Shown: positions 8,267 to 22,491 of the stretch, in pieces
Layout of the letters: every line of letters starts with the position of its first letter
Position numbering within the stretch: position 1 is the first letter of the stretch
From: Rhodococcoides fascians A44A
GTDB lineage: Bacteria > Actinomycetota > Actinomycetes > Mycobacteriales > Mycobacteriaceae
NCBI RefSeq assembly: GCF_000760735.1
Contig: NZ_JMEX01000008.1
Location: 290,855-354,854 of the forward strand
DNA: 64,000 bases
Direction of reading: 5' to 3'
Translations under genes and position numbers: made by a program
The notes under the pieces: model-generated
Database searches by the model: none
Told to the model about the DNA's origin: nothing
The model's input: the letters and a program-made list of their open reading frames with translations, nothing else

Positions 8267-8758
8267 ATGACGCGCACCCTCGTCCTGATGCGACACGGCA
8301 AGTCCGGCTACCCCGACGGTGTTCCCGACCACGATCGTCCGCTCGCCGAGCGAGGAGAGCGTGAAGCGGCGCTCGGTGGCCAGTGGATAATCTCGGACGT
8401 CGGCACGGTCGACGCAATCCTGTGTTCGACGGCCACCCGCACCCGCGAGACCCTCGTCGCGACGGGAATCGAGGCCCCCGTGACCTTCGAGGAGCGCATC
8501 TACGGCGCGTCACCAGACGAGATCATCGACGAGATCGCTCTGACCGACGACGCAGTGCACACACTCCTCGTCGTCGGGCATGCCCCCGGGATCCCGTTCA
8601 CGGCACTGGAATTGGCCGAAGCCGACGGGTCCGAAGCCGCTATCGAGATCGGCAGGAAGTTCCCGACGTCGGCGATCGCCGTTCTGACATTCGACACGTC
8701 GTGGGCCGAGATCGGCCGTGGTACCGGGGTATTGACCCGGTACCACGTTCCCCGCTAG
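8267..8758 (+). CDS. SixA-like histidine phosphatase
   Basis: A 163-residue protein of the histidine phosphatase superfamily, SixA branch. The phospho-accepting histidine is in LVLMRHGKSGYP (His10). A second catalytic arginine/histidine region is seen in STATRTRETL and VVGHAPGI. SixA proteins dephosphorylate phosphohistidine on signalling proteins, but many actinobacterial members are uncharacterised. An in-frame GTG at 8258 would add three residues; ATG at 8267 fits the family better because MTRTLVLMRHG is the usual beginning. It is divergent from the esterase gene, with about 85 bp between the two starts. Confidence 0.85.
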   Translation: MTRTLVLMRHGKSGYPDGVPDHDRPLAERGEREAALGGQWIISDVGTVDAILCSTATRTRETLVATGIEAPVTFEERIYGASPDEIIDEIALTDDAVHTLLVVGHAPGIPFTALELAEADGSEAAIEIGRKFPTSAIAVLTFDTSWAEIGRGTGVLTRYHVPR

Positions 8759-8764
8759 CGCGCG

Positions 8765-8968
8765 TCAGCTCTTGAGCTTGGCGGCCACGAAACCGACGAC
8801 GCCGAGAGCAATCAACAACAGCAGCGCGGTACCGAAACCGGCGAGCCACCACACCACGGCGAACACCACGAGGGCAGGCGCTGCGGCGATCAGGGCGATG
8901 CCCGGGTTCTCGCGAACCGTCTCGAGTGCCGTCTGCGCATGAACGCGATCGATCTTCTTGCCAGCCAT
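8765..8968 (-). CDS. small two-helix membrane protein, unknown function
   Basis: A 67-residue protein. A short charged N terminus (MAGKKIDRVHAQTALETVRENPG) is followed by two hydrophobic stretches (IALIAAAPALVVFAVVWWLAG and a second of about 18 residues), ending in AAKLKS. It looks like a small inner-membrane protein with both ends in the cytoplasm. A GGGAGG ribosome site sits six bases before the ATG, supporting real translation. It is convergent with the phosphatase gene, only 6 bp from its stop. No function is recognised. Confidence 0.65.
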   Translation of the reverse strand: MAGKKIDRVHAQTALETVRENPGIALIAAAPALVVFAVVWWLAGFGTALLLLIALGVVGFVAAKLKS

Positions 8969-9068
8969 GGGGAACCTCCCTGTGTCGCGGACGTCCGAGG
9001 CGAGTCCGTTATGCCGTGTTCTCCACAGTAGCGCGCATCGGCTGTGCGCCGCCGCAGCACAGAAAGAC

Positions 9069-10067
9069 CTAGCGGGACAGCGAACGCACCAGGTGGATCA
9101 GCGCCGCGTCGGCCTGCCACAGTGCATCCCTGTCGTACGTCGACGTCGACGCGAGGATCTCGTCGGCGCCCGTCCGGTCGATCAGCTTGTCCAGCTGGGA
9201 CGCAACCTCGTCCGGAGTTCCGTGGACACCTGTCGCGATGGACCGCTCGATGCGCTCTCGCGTCCGTGGCGGCGCCGAATCCACATCGATGTCCGACGGC
9301 GACATCAACGGTGGGAATTCTCCGGTCCGCCGGGACTGCGCCATGGCCCATGCCTCGGGCAGCACCAGTTCACGCGCCCGCTCGGCACTGTCGGCGATGG
9401 TGATGTCCAGCGAAACAACCACTGTCGGTTCGGGATTGGACTCGGTCGGCTGGAAGCGACGTCGGTACACCTCGATCGCCGACGCGTCACCCTTCAGGAT
9501 CGGTCCACCCACCACCACCGGCAACCCGGCACGAGCCGCGATCGCCAGACCTTGACCCGTTGCGAGTACGAACAGCGGGGGTGCCACCGTCGCCGGCCGC
9601 ACCGTCACCGGGCCCGACCCGTCGAGATACCGCCGTAGCTCGTCCAGATCGTCCTCGAACGTATCCGCGGCGCCGGTGCGAAGCGCATCGCGCACGGGAC
9701 CGGTGAATCCCAACGAACGCCCGACCCCGGCGTCGACACGTCCTGGATACAACGCCTCGAGCATCGCGAACTGCTCGGCCACGACGAACGGCTGATGGTT
9801 GGGCAGCATCACCCCGCCCGACCCGAGGCGAATGGTCGACGTCCTGGCACCGATCGCCGCGAGCAGCACCGGAGGAGCTCCGCTCGCGATACCGGGGACA
9901 CCGTGGTGCTCAGCGACCCAGAATCGGTGGAAGCCGAGCTGCTCCGCGTGGACAGCACGTTCGATCGTCGCCGTCAGCGCAGCAGCGTCCGGCGACCCCA
10001 GACGGGTTCGAGAACGATCGAGAACGGAGACGCGCACACTCACGCCAACCAGTATCGCGTCGGGCAT
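9069..10067 (-). CDS. luciferase-like (LLM) flavin-dependent oxidoreductase, MsnO8 type
   Basis: A 332-residue TIM-barrel oxidoreductase of the bacterial-luciferase-like monooxygenase superfamily, which uses reduced flavin (FMN or F420). Typical segments are ERAVHAEQLGFHRFWVAEHH, the glycine-rich TIRLGSGGVMLPNHQP and VAEQFAMLEALYPGRVDAGVGRS. These match the MsnO8-like subgroup annotated in many actinobacteria. No good ribosome site precedes ATG 10067, and a GTG eight codons in (VSVRVSVLDRS) is an alternative start. The gene is divergent from the VOC gene. The substrate is unknown. Confidence 0.82.
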   Translation of the reverse strand: MPDAILVGVSVRVSVLDRSRTRLGSPDAAALTATIERAVHAEQLGFHRFWVAEHHGVPGIASGAPPVLLAAIGARTSTIRLGSGGVMLPNHQPFVVAEQFAMLEALYPGRVDAGVGRSLGFTGPVRDALRTGAADTFEDDLDELRRYLDGSGPVTVRPATVAPPLFVLATGQGLAIAARAGLPVVVGGPILKGDASAIEVYRRRFQPTESNPEPTVVVSLDITIADSAERARELVLPEAWAMAQSRRTGEFPPLMSPSDIDVDSAPPRTRERIERSIATGVHGTPDEVASQLDKLIDRTGADEILASTSTYDRDALWQADAALIHLVRSLSR

Positions 10068-10126
10068 ATTTCGTACGGGATTTCAGTCACCGAAGAGGAC
10101 CGTTTCTGTCCGCGATCGGGTTCAGA

Positions 10127-10501
10127 ATGATCGGCATGGACATCAAACTCGAACTCGTCATCATTCCCGTCTCCGACGTCGACCGCGCGAAGGACTTCTA
10201 CGTGAAGATCGGATTCAACGCCGATCACGACTCGAGTCCCACCGAGGACATCAGGTTCGTGCAGCTGACTCCCCCGGGATCCGCCTGCTCCATCGCCGTC
10301 GGACGCGGCATCACCGACGCCGCCCCCGGCAGCGTCGAAGGACTCCAGGTGGTCGTCGCCGACGCGGAGGAAGCTCGAGCACACCTCATCGACGCCGGAC
10401 TCGACATCGACCCCGTCGTCGACATGGGCTGGGGCAAGTTCGTGTTCTTCGCGGACCCCGACGGAAACAAGTGGGCCGTCCAGCAGCTGCCACAGTATTG
10501 A
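10127..10501 (+). CDS. VOC-superfamily (glyoxalase-like) protein
   Basis: A 124-residue single-domain vicinal-oxygen-chelate protein with two beta-alpha-beta-beta-beta modules. The first module begins LELVIIPVSDVDRAKDFYVKIGF; the second ends with FVFFADPDGNKWAVQQLP, the usual C-terminal VOC signature. Members include glyoxalases, dioxygenases and antibiotic-binding proteins, and small stand-alone versions are often of unknown function. The start is ATG 10127 or the in-frame ATG 10136 (MDIKLEL). About 130 bp separate it from the oxidase gene downstream, so the two may share a transcript but no strong link is visible. Confidence 0.8.
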   Translation: MIGMDIKLELVIIPVSDVDRAKDFYVKIGFNADHDSSPTEDIRFVQLTPPGSACSIAVGRGITDAAPGSVEGLQVVVADAEEARAHLIDAGLDIDPVVDMGWGKFVFFADPDGNKWAVQQLPQY

Positions 10502-10631
10502 GGCCCCCGGCACGGCCGATCTGGAAATATCCCAAGGTCACGGACATCCGGTCGCTTTTCGGTGTCCGAATGAGGAACAATGGCCGGTGGTCGGGACGGA
10601 CAGGGTTTAAGAACTGCAGGGGGCTACACAC

Positions 10632-12254
10632 GTGAAGCGACGTCAACTGCTGCAACTGGCGGCAGCTGGAATCGCCGGATTGGCAGTACCGCCGCTCGCC
10701 TCGGCAGGTCGAGCCGGTGCCATTCCCATCGGGGTCGGGTCCATCCGTGGCCTCGTTCCCGAACTCTTCGCCGACCCCCCTCGCCCACCGGACCACTCCC
10801 CCGTCATCGTGATCGGATCCGGCTTCGGCGCCAGTGCTGCGGCGCTGCGCCTCGCCCAGTCCGGCACCGAGGTCACCGTCCTCGAACGTGGCCTGCGGTG
10901 GCCGCGTGACCCGTGGCGGGACATCTTCACCTCCGACATGACCGCCGACGGACGCGGCCTGTGGCGTCAGAGCTCGTTCACCAACATCACCGGACTACCC
11001 GTCGGGCCCGTCGATCACTTCGGTGGTGTCCTCGACACCACTCGCTTCGAGAACCTGTCGGTCTGGCGCGCCGCCGCAGTCGGCGGAGGTTCCGTCGTCT
11101 ACACCGGCGTCACCATCGCACCGGATCGCCGATTCTTCGACATGTCCTTCGGTGGACGCCTATCCTACGACGAGATGGCAGGCACCTGGTACCCGAAAGC
11201 CCGGTCGATGCTGCTGCCGTCGCCGATCCCTGCCGACATCCTGGGCAGTCCCAACTTCGCGCACTCGCGCACATGGGACGACCATGCCCGACGAGCAGGC
11301 TTCACTCCCGAGGCCGTCGACGGCAACTGGAACTGGAACGTCGTCCGCGACGAGATCGCCGGCCGATCCCGCCCGTCGGCAACCGTCGGCGCCAGCACCT
11401 TCGGCAACTCCAACGGCGCCAAGCACGACCTCACCCAGAACTACATCCCGCAGGCCGAAGCCACCGGCAATGCACTCGTCGCTCACAGCCACGAGGTCGC
11501 GTCCATCGGCACCGAATCCGGTGGCCGATACCGCGTCGAGGTACGCCGAGTCGATCCCGAGGGCAACGTACTCGAAACGCGCACCCTGACATGCGACAAG
11601 CTGGTACTCGGCGCCGGATCCATCGGCACCACCGAACTGTTGCTGCGCGCACAGGCCACCGGCGCACTGGGTAACCTCAACGAATTCGTCGGACGCGGGT
11701 GGGGGACCAACGGCGACGCCTCCATGACCCGATCTCTGGGCCCCGCGGCCGGAGTCCCCCAGGCCGCGCCGTGCGCGTCACGCATCGTCGACGATTCCGG
11801 CCTACCCCTGACCGTCGAGAACTGGTACGTGCCCGGAGTCCCGTGGGATCTCGGGTTCATCGGATCCCTCGGGATGACGATCGACCCGCTGCGCGCCAAC
11901 TTCAGTTACAACTCGGCCACCGACTCGATGTCACTGTCCTGGCCCAAGGGCGGCAGCCGAGACACCGTGGAAGCACTACGCGCAGTACAGAACCGGATGG
12001 CCGAAGCAGGCGGCACCGTCGTCTCCGCCGAGCCGTTCACCCGCGATGTCGACGACACCTTCACCGCCCACCCCCTCGGCGGCGCAGTCATCGGCGACGT
12101 CACCGACTCCTACGGCCGCGTCAAGGGACACGACGGCGTGTACGTCGTCGACGGCGCCCTCATCCCGGGCAGCACGGGCGCCGCCAACCCTTCGCTGACC
12201 ATCACGGCGTTGGCCGAGCGCAACATCGCCCGGATCATCGCCGACGGGCGGTAG
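10632..12254 (+). CDS. GMC-family, cholesterol-oxidase-like flavoenzyme with Tat signal
   Basis: A 540-residue FAD enzyme of the glucose-methanol-choline family, class I cholesterol oxidase branch (3-beta-hydroxysterol to 3-ketosteroid). The N terminus MKRRQLLQLAAAGIAGLAVPP resembles a Tat signal, so export is likely. The FAD dinucleotide fold is VIVIGSGFGASAAALRL (residues 58-74). Candidate active-site residues by pattern are Glu396 (TVENWYVPG), His480 (HPLGG) and Asn519 (AANPSLTI). The GTG start at 10632 follows an AGGGGG ribosome site. The pattern around the Asn differs slightly from the Streptomyces enzyme, so another sterol or alcohol could be the substrate. Confidence 0.82.
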   Translation: MKRRQLLQLAAAGIAGLAVPPLASAGRAGAIPIGVGSIRGLVPELFADPPRPPDHSPVIVIGSGFGASAAALRLAQSGTEVTVLERGLRWPRDPWRDIFTSDMTADGRGLWRQSSFTNITGLPVGPVDHFGGVLDTTRFENLSVWRAAAVGGGSVVYTGVTIAPDRRFFDMSFGGRLSYDEMAGTWYPKARSMLLPSPIPADILGSPNFAHSRTWDDHARRAGFTPEAVDGNWNWNVVRDEIAGRSRPSATVGASTFGNSNGAKHDLTQNYIPQAEATGNALVAHSHEVASIGTESGGRYRVEVRRVDPEGNVLETRTLTCDKLVLGAGSIGTTELLLRAQATGALGNLNEFVGRGWGTNGDASMTRSLGPAAGVPQAAPCASRIVDDSGLPLTVENWYVPGVPWDLGFIGSLGMTIDPLRANFSYNSATDSMSLSWPKGGSRDTVEALRAVQNRMAEAGGTVVSAEPFTRDVDDTFTAHPLGGAVIGDVTDSYGRVKGHDGVYVVDGALIPGSTGAANPSLTITALAERNIARIIADGR

Positions 12255-12277
12255 AGCGGCTCCGCCGCCCGTGCCGC

Positions 12278-13936
12278 TCAACCCAGTTGGATCTCCGGGC
12301 GACCGTCCGGAACGGTGACCGTCGTCGCCGTCCGGACGGCAGCCCCGGGCGTCGACACCGCATCGAGAACCCGTACCTCCGAACGCCATTCACCCGGAGT
12401 GAGCGTCGACCGCAGGTAACCGCGACGCGCATTGCCGTACTTCACGTGGGGCGAGCCGTTCGCGATCGCCGCACCCGTCGTGTCCACGTCGGCGCCGTCC
12501 TTGCCCGACGCGATCGACGTCGTCGCGATCTCGACACCCACCACCGGAGACGCCTGATCCTGGTAGTCCCGCCGGAGTTCCGACACGATCGTGCGATGGA
12601 TGTCGCCGACGATCGACGCGACATTCGTCGTCCCGCGCTCCCGTGCGCCGTCGAGAATCCGATGACGGGACGCCTCGTATCCGCTCCACGGATCCATTCC
12701 GACCTTGCGATCGCCGTCCAAGCCCTGCGCTAGATCCGAGATGACCGTCTGGTGCGCAAGGAAATTCCACTTCGACGGCGACGCGAAACCGTCGAGAATC
12801 CACTTCTCCTGCTCGGCGCCGGTGATGGTGCGCGACGGATCGGCCGTCTCCGCGTTCTGCGCGTGTTCCTTGTCTCCGTTGGCCTGGTCGCTGCGGTACT
12901 GCCTCGTGTCCAGCACCGAGAAGTCCACGAGGTCGCCGAAACTCAGACGGCGGTAGACCTTCATGTCCGGGCCCTGCGGCTTCAGACTGGCCCGCACCGG
13001 AGTGTTCTCCCACCATGCCTTGAACGCATCGGCCCTCCTGTTCAGGAACAGCACCGGATCGTCGTCGTCCTGACTGATCTGCGAAGCCCAGTTGTTGTCC
13101 ACTTCGTGATCGTCGAACGCCGACACGAACGGCGCCGACGCATGCGCTGCCGCCAAGTTCTCGTCGGCCTTGTACATCGCGTACCGGTCACGATAGTCGC
13201 TGAGCTGCATGGTTTCTCGGCTCGCGGACTCCGGCCTCGGTCGACCGGCCCTGGCACCCTCGTCCTTGACCGCGTACTCGTAGATGTAATCCCCGAGGAA
13301 GAACACGACGTCGAGGTTCGACGCCGCCAGATCCGCGTAGGCACCGAAGTACCCGTCCTCCCACTTCTGGCACGACGCCCACCCGAAATCGAGCCTGGCC
13401 AGCGGCTGCCCGGCGGCCGGCGCAGTCTTCGTCCGACCGACCGCACTGGCGTGCGGGCCGACCAGGAACCGGTAGAAGTACTCGCGTGCAGGCTCGAGGC
13501 CACGCACATCCACGTGGACGGACCACCCGTCGAACTCCGTCGCGAGTTCGACGCCCTGCGCCGTCACCCGGGTGAAGCGTTCGTCGGCCGCGATCTGCCA
13601 CTGCACCGGCACCACACCCGGCGTCATACCACCGGCAGGCGCGAACGGATCCGTGGCGAGTCTCGTCCACAGCACCACCGAATCCGGCAGAGGATCACCG
13701 GACGCGACCCCGAGGCGGAACGGATAGCTGCTGGGCGTTCCCGACTGCGCACTCGCCGTGGCGGGGTTCAGTTCCGGAGCGAACGCCAACGCCCCGACCA
13801 GCGCACTCCACGTCAGAAACTGTCGCCTCGTCGCCCCTCCTCGCAGAGAGATGTCCCGTCCGATGTTCACGTCTCGTTGCCCCATCCTCCGAGGCTCTCT
13901 CGTGGGCACGAACTGGACTTGTCGGGCGTCCGACAT
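12278..13936 (-). CDS. phoD: PhoD-family alkaline phosphatase / phosphodiesterase, Tat-exported
   Basis: A 552-residue exported metallophosphoesterase that releases phosphate from organic esters outside the membrane. A Tat motif (GGATRRQFLTWSALVGAL, Arg37-Arg38) and a signal cleavage region ending ATASA are visible. Next comes the PhoD N-terminal beta domain (FRLGVASGDPLPDSVVLWTR), then metal-binding motifs in VVFFLGDYIYEYA, VSAFDDHEVDNNWA and SIVGDIHRT. Length is typical. The ATG at 13936 has no clear ribosome site; ATG 13885 (MGQRDVNIGR) is an alternative that keeps the Tat motif. It faces the oxidase gene, with 23 bp between stops. Confidence 0.9.
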   Translation of the reverse strand: MSDARQVQFVPTREPRRMGQRDVNIGRDISLRGGATRRQFLTWSALVGALAFAPELNPATASAQSGTPSSYPFRLGVASGDPLPDSVVLWTRLATDPFAPAGGMTPGVVPVQWQIAADERFTRVTAQGVELATEFDGWSVHVDVRGLEPAREYFYRFLVGPHASAVGRTKTAPAAGQPLARLDFGWASCQKWEDGYFGAYADLAASNLDVVFFLGDYIYEYAVKDEGARAGRPRPESASRETMQLSDYRDRYAMYKADENLAAAHASAPFVSAFDDHEVDNNWASQISQDDDDPVLFLNRRADAFKAWWENTPVRASLKPQGPDMKVYRRLSFGDLVDFSVLDTRQYRSDQANGDKEHAQNAETADPSRTITGAEQEKWILDGFASPSKWNFLAHQTVISDLAQGLDGDRKVGMDPWSGYEASRHRILDGARERGTTNVASIVGDIHRTIVSELRRDYQDQASPVVGVEIATTSIASGKDGADVDTTGAAIANGSPHVKYGNARRGYLRSTLTPGEWRSEVRVLDAVSTPGAAVRTATTVTVPDGRPEIQLG

Positions 13937-13986
13937 TTCGATGAACGCGGACTGTCGGTGTCCGCAATACCGTGCATTCTGGACTC

Positions 13987-14403
13987 ATGACATCACTCGA
14001 TCGCACAGGATCCCAGATCGACCACTTGAACTTCGGCGTCCACGATCTCGCGGCCAGCGCGGAGTTCTACAGTGCAGCCCTCGAACCGTTGGGCATCACC
14101 GAGATCATGCGAGTGCCGGTCGGACCCGATCAGCTCGCGATGATCGCGTTCGGTTGGGCCGCGGTGAAACCGTTCTTCTGGATCGTCGACGCACCAGGCT
14201 CACGGATCGGTCCGCACACACACTTGGCCTTCAGTGCACCGGACCGGGCGACGGTCGACGCGTTTCACGTGGCCGCACTCGCGGCCGGTGCCACCGAACT
14301 CAGGGCTCCCGGGTTGCAGCCGGAGTACCACGCGACCTACTACGGTTCGTTCGTACGCGATCTCAACGGCATCGATCTCGAAGCCGTCTGCCACCACGGC
14401 TGA
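13987..14403 (+). CDS. VOC-superfamily (glyoxalase/bleomycin-resistance-like) protein
   Basis: A 138-residue VOC-fold protein. It begins with IDHLNFGVHDLAASAEFYSAAL (first module, with the metal-site His) and ends with the second module THLAFSAPDRATVDAFHVAAL followed by SFVRDLNGIDLEAVCHH. Such proteins include ring-cleavage dioxygenases, glyoxalases and resistance proteins; this one cannot be placed more exactly. ATG 13987 is preferred; an in-frame GTG at 13972 would add five residues. It is divergent from phoD, with 50 bp between starts, and is followed by a hairpin terminator it shares with rpoC. Confidence 0.78.
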   Translation: MTSLDRTGSQIDHLNFGVHDLAASAEFYSAALEPLGITEIMRVPVGPDQLAMIAFGWAAVKPFFWIVDAPGSRIGPHTHLAFSAPDRATVDAFHVAALAAGATELRAPGLQPEYHATYYGSFVRDLNGIDLEAVCHHG

Positions 14404-14426
14404 GAACACGGCTGGGAACACGCAAA

Positions 14427-14454
14427 AGCCCCGCACCCAATCGGATGCGGGGCT
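14427..14454. terminator. rpoC terminator (possibly bidirectional)
   Basis: An inverted repeat with arms AGCCCCGCA and TGCGGGGCT and a 10-base loop lies between the VOC stop (14403) and the rpoC stop (14468). On the minus strand the hairpin is followed by TTTT, so it reads as an intrinsic terminator for rpoC. On the plus strand the trailing sequence is only weakly T-rich. Confidence 0.75.
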
Positions 14455-14467
14455 CTTGCTGTGAGTC

Positions 14468-18424
<3,957 letters not shown>

Positions 18425-18482
18425 GTAACTTCCTTTCCCCGTGATGGGTGTTGTGCTGTGCGAATCAGATCAAGTCGATCGC

Positions 18483-18530
18483 CCCGTGGGCCCACCTGCT
18501 GCGTGTCGGCAGTGCGGTGAGGCCCACGGG
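18483..18530 (-). promoter_or_regulatory. stem-loop in the rpoB-rpoC intercistronic region
   Basis: Perfect 10-base arms CCCGTGGGCC (18483-18492) and GGCCCACGGG (18521-18530) enclose 28 bases that can pair further (CACC with GGTG, then CTGC with GCAG). It begins about 10 bases after the rpoB stop and ends about 60 bases before the rpoC start on the minus strand. There is no T-tract, so a processing or translation-control element is more likely than a terminator. Confidence 0.7.
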
Positions 18531-18540
18531 ACCGAGAAAT

Positions 18541-21500
18541 CTACTGCGCGAGGTCGTCGACGGTGGCAGCTTCGTTGCGGGAGAGGTTGATTCCCAGGTT
18601 GGCTGCGGCACGCTCGAGGTCCTCGTCGTCACCGTCGGCCATCGTGATGGCTGCGCCGTCCGAGGACAGCACCTCCACGTTGAGGCACAGCGACTGGAGC
18701 TCCTTGAGGAGCACCTTGAAGGACTCGGGAATACCGGGCTCCGGGATGTTCTCGCCCTTGACGATGGCCTCGTACACCTTCACGCGGCCGACGACGTCGT
18801 CCGACTTGATGGTGAGGAGCTCCTGCAGCGTGTAGGCAGCGCCGTACGCCTGCATTGCCCAGCACTCCATCTCACCGAAGCGCTGACCACCGAACTGAGC
18901 CTTACCACCGAGGGGCTGCTGCGTGATCATCGAGTACGGCCCGGTCGAACGAGCGTGGATCTTGTCGTCGACCAAGTGGTGCAGCTTGATGATGTACATG
19001 TAGCCCACCGACACCGGGTACGGGAACGGCTCGCCGGAACGACCGTCGAACAACGTGGCCTTTCCGTCCGGGCCGACCATCTGCACGCCGTCACGGTTGG
19101 GGATGGTGCTCTCGAGCAGACCAGCGAGCTGATGCTCCTTGGCGCCGTCGAACACCGGGGTGGCGATGTTGCTGTCGGCAGGAGCAGCCAGCATCTCCTC
19201 CGGCAGACGCTCGGCCCAATCGGGCTTCGTGCCGTCGGTGGCGACCTGGACGTTCCATCCGGTCTTGCCGATCCATCCCAGGTGCGTCTCGAGAACCTGA
19301 CCGATGTTCATACGACGCGGAACACCGTGGGTGTTCAGGATGATGTCGATCGGGGTGCCGTCGGGCAGGAACGGCATGTCCTCCTGCGGGAGGATCTTGC
19401 CGATGACGCCCTTGTTTCCGTGGCGGCCAGCGAGCTTGTCGCCGTCCTGGATCTTGCGCTTCTGCGCGACGTACACGCGAACGAGCTCGTTGACGCCGGG
19501 AGGCAGATCGTCGTCGTCCTCGCGTGAGAACACGCGAATGCCGATGACCTTTCCGCTCTCGCCGTGAGGAACCTTGAGCGACGTGTCGCGAACCTCGCGC
19601 GCCTTCTCACCGAAGATCGCGCGCAGCAGGCGCTCTTCCGGGGTCAGCTCGGTCTCGCCCTTCGGCGTGACCTTTCCGACGAGGACGTCACCGTCACGAA
19701 CCTCGGCACCGATACGGATGATGCCGCGCTCGTCGAGGTCGGCGAGGACCTCGTCGGAGACGTTGGGGATGTCGCGAGTGATCTCCTCGGCACCGAGCTT
19801 GGTGTCGCGGGCATCGATCTCGTGCTCCTCGATGTGGATCGAGGTGAGGACGTCCTCTTCCACGAGGCGCTGCGACAGGATGATCGCGTCCTCGTAGTTG
19901 TGGCCTTCCCACGGCATGATCGCGAGCAGCAGGTTCTTGCCGAGCGCCATCTCACCGTTCTCGGTGCACGGGCCGTCGGCGAGGACCTGACCGGACTCGA
20001 CGCGCTGACCCTCGTCCACGATCGGACGCTGGTTGGCGCACGTGCCCTGGTTGGAGCGCGCGAACTTACGCATGCGGTAGGTCTTGCGGCTTCCGTCGTC
20101 GGCCATGACCGTGACGTAGTCCGCGGAGACCTCTTCGACGACACCGGTCTTCTCGGTGATGACGACGTCACCGGCGTCGACGGCAGCACGCAGTTCCATG
20201 CCCGTTCCGACGATCGGCGACTCGCTCCGCACCAGCGGAACAGCCTGACGCTGCATGTTCGCGCCCATCAGGGCACGGTTGGCGTCGTCGTGCTCGAGGA
20301 ACGGAATCATCGCGGTCGCGACCGACACCATCTGACGAGGCGACACGTCCATGTAGTCGATGTCCGAGGACGAGACGAACTCGACCTCTCCACCCTTACG
20401 ACGGACCAGAATCTTGTCCTCGGTGAAGTGGCCGCCTGCATCGACAGGCGAGTTGGCCTGCGCGAGCGTGTGGCGATCCTCTTCGTCCGCGGTCAGGTAG
20501 TCGACCTCGTCGGTGACCTGTCCGTCGACGACCTTGCGGTACGGCGTCTCGATGAAACCGAACGGGTTGACCCGTGCGTACACCGACAGCGAACCGATCA
20601 GGCCGATGTTCGGGCCTTCAGGGGTCTCGATGGGGCACATACGGCCGTAGTGCGACGGGTGAACGTCACGAACCTCGAGGCCTGCACGCTCACGCGACAG
20701 ACCACCGGGGCCGAGGGCCGACAGACGACGCTTGTGCGTCAGACCCGACAGCGGGTTGTTCTGGTCCATGAACTGCGACAGCTGGGAGGTTCCGAAGAAC
20801 TCCTTGATCGCGGCGACGACGGGACGAATGTTGATCAGGGTCTGCGGCGTGATCGCCTCGACGTCCTGAGTGGTCATACGTTCACGAACGACGCGCTCCA
20901 TGCGGGACAGGCCCACGCGGATCTGGTTCTGGATCAGCTCGCCGACGGTACGGAGACGACGGTTGCCGAAGTGGTCGATGTCGTCGACCTCGACGGGAAC
21001 CTCGACGCCGTCCGGCGCCGTCATCGAGGTGTCACCTGCGTGCAGACGCACCAGGTACTCGATGGTGGCGACGATGTCTTCCTCGGTGAGGGTCGACGCA
21101 ACGATCGGCTGGCCCGAGTTCAGGCCCAGCTTCTTGTTGATCTTGTAGCGGCCCACGCGAGCGAGGTCGTAGCGCTTGTCCTTGAAGAACAAGTTCTCCA
21201 GCAGAGTCTGCGCCGACTCCTTCGTGGGCGGCTCGCCCGGACGCAACTTGCGGTAGATGTCGAGGAGAGCCTCGTCGGTACCGGCGGTGTTGTCCTTCTC
21301 GAGCGTCGCCATGAGGATCTCGGAGAAGCCGAAGCGCTCCGTGATCTGCTCGGTGGACCAGCCGAGAGCCTTCAGCAGCACCGTGACGGGCTGGCGACGC
21401 TTGCGGTCGATACGAACACCGACCGTGTCGCGCTTGTCGACGTCGAACTCGAGCCATGCACCGCGGCCAGGAATGACCTTGACGCTGTGCAGGTCCTTCT

Positions 21501-22029
21501 CCGTCGTCTTGTCGATCGAGTGATCGAAGTAGACGCCGGGCGAACGGACGAGCTGCGAGACGACGACGCGCTCGGTTCCGTTGATGATGAAGGTGCCCTT
21601 GTCGGTCATCATGGGGAAATCACCCATGAACACCGTCTGGCTCTTGATCTCGCCGGTGTTGTTGTTGATGAACTCGGCAGTGACGAACAGCGGAGCCGCG
21701 TACGTCATGTCCTTGTCCTTGCACTCGTCCTGCGAGGCCTTGACCTCGTCGAACCGTGGGTCGGAGAAGGAAAGAGACATCGAACCCGAGAAATCCTCGA
21801 TCGGAGAAAGTTCGGTGAGGATGTCTTCGAGACCACCGGAGACATTGCTGTCCCCGCGCGCGGCGGCACGGTCACGCCAACTCTGCGCGCCTACCAGCCA
21901 TTCGAAAGAGTCCGTCTGTACATCGAGGAGACCGGGTACCTCCAACGGTTCGCGAATGTTCGCGAACGAAACCCTCCTCGGGGCTCCCGGTGTTCCGACA
22001 ACTGCCTTGGTCTGGCTAGAGACTGCCAA
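18541..22029 (-). CDS. rpoB: RNA polymerase beta subunit
   Basis: A beta subunit of about 1162 residues. The rifampicin-resistance region is wild type: [20 protein letters not shown] followed by RLSALGPGG, with the Asp, His and Ser most often mutated in resistant mycobacteria all intact, so the enzyme should be rifampicin-sensitive. Other landmarks are [15 protein letters not shown] and [15 protein letters not shown] chose the TTG at 22029 because GGAAGGA sits six bases upstream, the same arrangement as the TTG start used for M. tuberculosis RpoB. An in-frame GTG at 22047 ([12 protein letters not shown]), the form seen in many database entries, has no ribosome-site spacing. Confidence 0.97.
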   Translation of the reverse strand: MAVSSQTKAVVGTPGAPRRVSFANIREPLEVPGLLDVQTDSFEWLVGAQSWRDRAAARGDSNVSGGLEDILTELSPIEDFSGSMSLSFSDPRFDEVKASQDECKDKDMTYAAPLFVTAEFINNNTGEIKSQTVFMGDFPMMTDKGTFIINGTERVVVSQLVRSPGVYFDHSIDKTTEKDLHSVKVIPGRGAWLEFDVDKRDTVGVRIDRKRRQPVTVLLKALGWSTEQITERFGFSEILMATLEKDNTAGTDEALLDIYRKLRPGEPPTKESAQTLLENLFFKDKRYDLARVGRYKINKKLGLNSGQPIVASTLTEEDIVATIEYLVRLHAGDTSMTAPDGVEVPVEVDDIDHFGNRRLRTVGELIQNQIRVGLSRMERVVRERMTTQDVEAITPQTLINIRPVVAAIKEFFGTSQLSQFMDQNNPLSGLTHKRRLSALGPGGLSRERAGLEVRDVHPSHYGRMCPIETPEGPNIGLIGSLSVYARVNPFGFIETPYRKVVDGQVTDEVDYLTADEEDRHTLAQANSPVDAGGHFTEDKILVRRKGGEVEFVSSSDIDYMDVSPRQMVSVATAMIPFLEHDDANRALMGANMQRQAVPLVRSESPIVGTGMELRAAVDAGDVVITEKTGVVEEVSADYVTVMADDGSRKTYRMRKFARSNQGTCANQRPIVDEGQRVESGQVLADGPCTENGEMALGKNLLLAIMPWEGHNYEDAIILSQRLVEEDVLTSIHIEEHEIDARDTKLGAEEITRDIPNVSDEVLADLDERGIIRIGAEVRDGDVLVGKVTPKGETELTPEERLLRAIFGEKAREVRDTSLKVPHGESGKVIGIRVFSREDDDDLPPGVNELVRVYVAQKRKIQDGDKLAGRHGNKGVIGKILPQEDMPFLPDGTPIDIILNTHGVPRRMNIGQVLETHLGWIGKTGWNVQVATDGTKPDWAERLPEEMLAAPADSNIATPVFDGAKEHQLAGLLESTIPNRDGVQMVGPDGKATLFDGRSGEPFPYPVSVGYMYIIKLHHLVDDKIHARSTGPYSMITQQPLGGKAQFGGQRFGEMECWAMQAYGAAYTLQELLTIKSDDVVGRVKVYEAIVKGENIPEPGIPESFKVLLKELQSLCLNVEVLSSDGAAITMADGDDEDLERAAANLGINLSRNEAATVDDLAQ

Positions 22030-22491
22030 GATGCGTCCTTCCAGCACCTCACGCGGGCCGCTCGTGCAGTGCGACCGCCGCTGTATCTGCTTGCTTCAAT
22101 GTGGGGCGAATTCGCTGGTCACAACCAGACCGAATCCCCACTGCAATCTCTTCGAAGTAACACTTCGCAGACACGGCAATCGAGAGGTGGACAGGAGGCA
22201 GCCAGCGCAACGTCCAAAGGTACCCCAAATGTGCGCAGGGCGCAACAGGGGCATCAAAAGTAGCACCCGAGCCAAGAACCGGCGTCGCCTTCGAACACGG
22301 CGTGTCGCGGTCGAGCAATCGTCTTCCACGATCGCTTCGGGGTGCCTTCGTCAGGACAAGAGTGACCCCTGCGCGCCCCGGCGTCAAGAGGAACAACCGT
22401 CGACTTTCGTACCCACTGCCCGTTTCACAACCATCCCGATCGGTCCGTTCACACCCTCGCCCGCCCCCGCCCAGCCCCGCCCGCCGACGTC

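Noticed and set aside
19564..22263. Open frame of 899 codons on the plus strand across rpoB
   Set aside because: Same reason: a shadow of rpoB with a repetitive Asp/Val/Arg composition.
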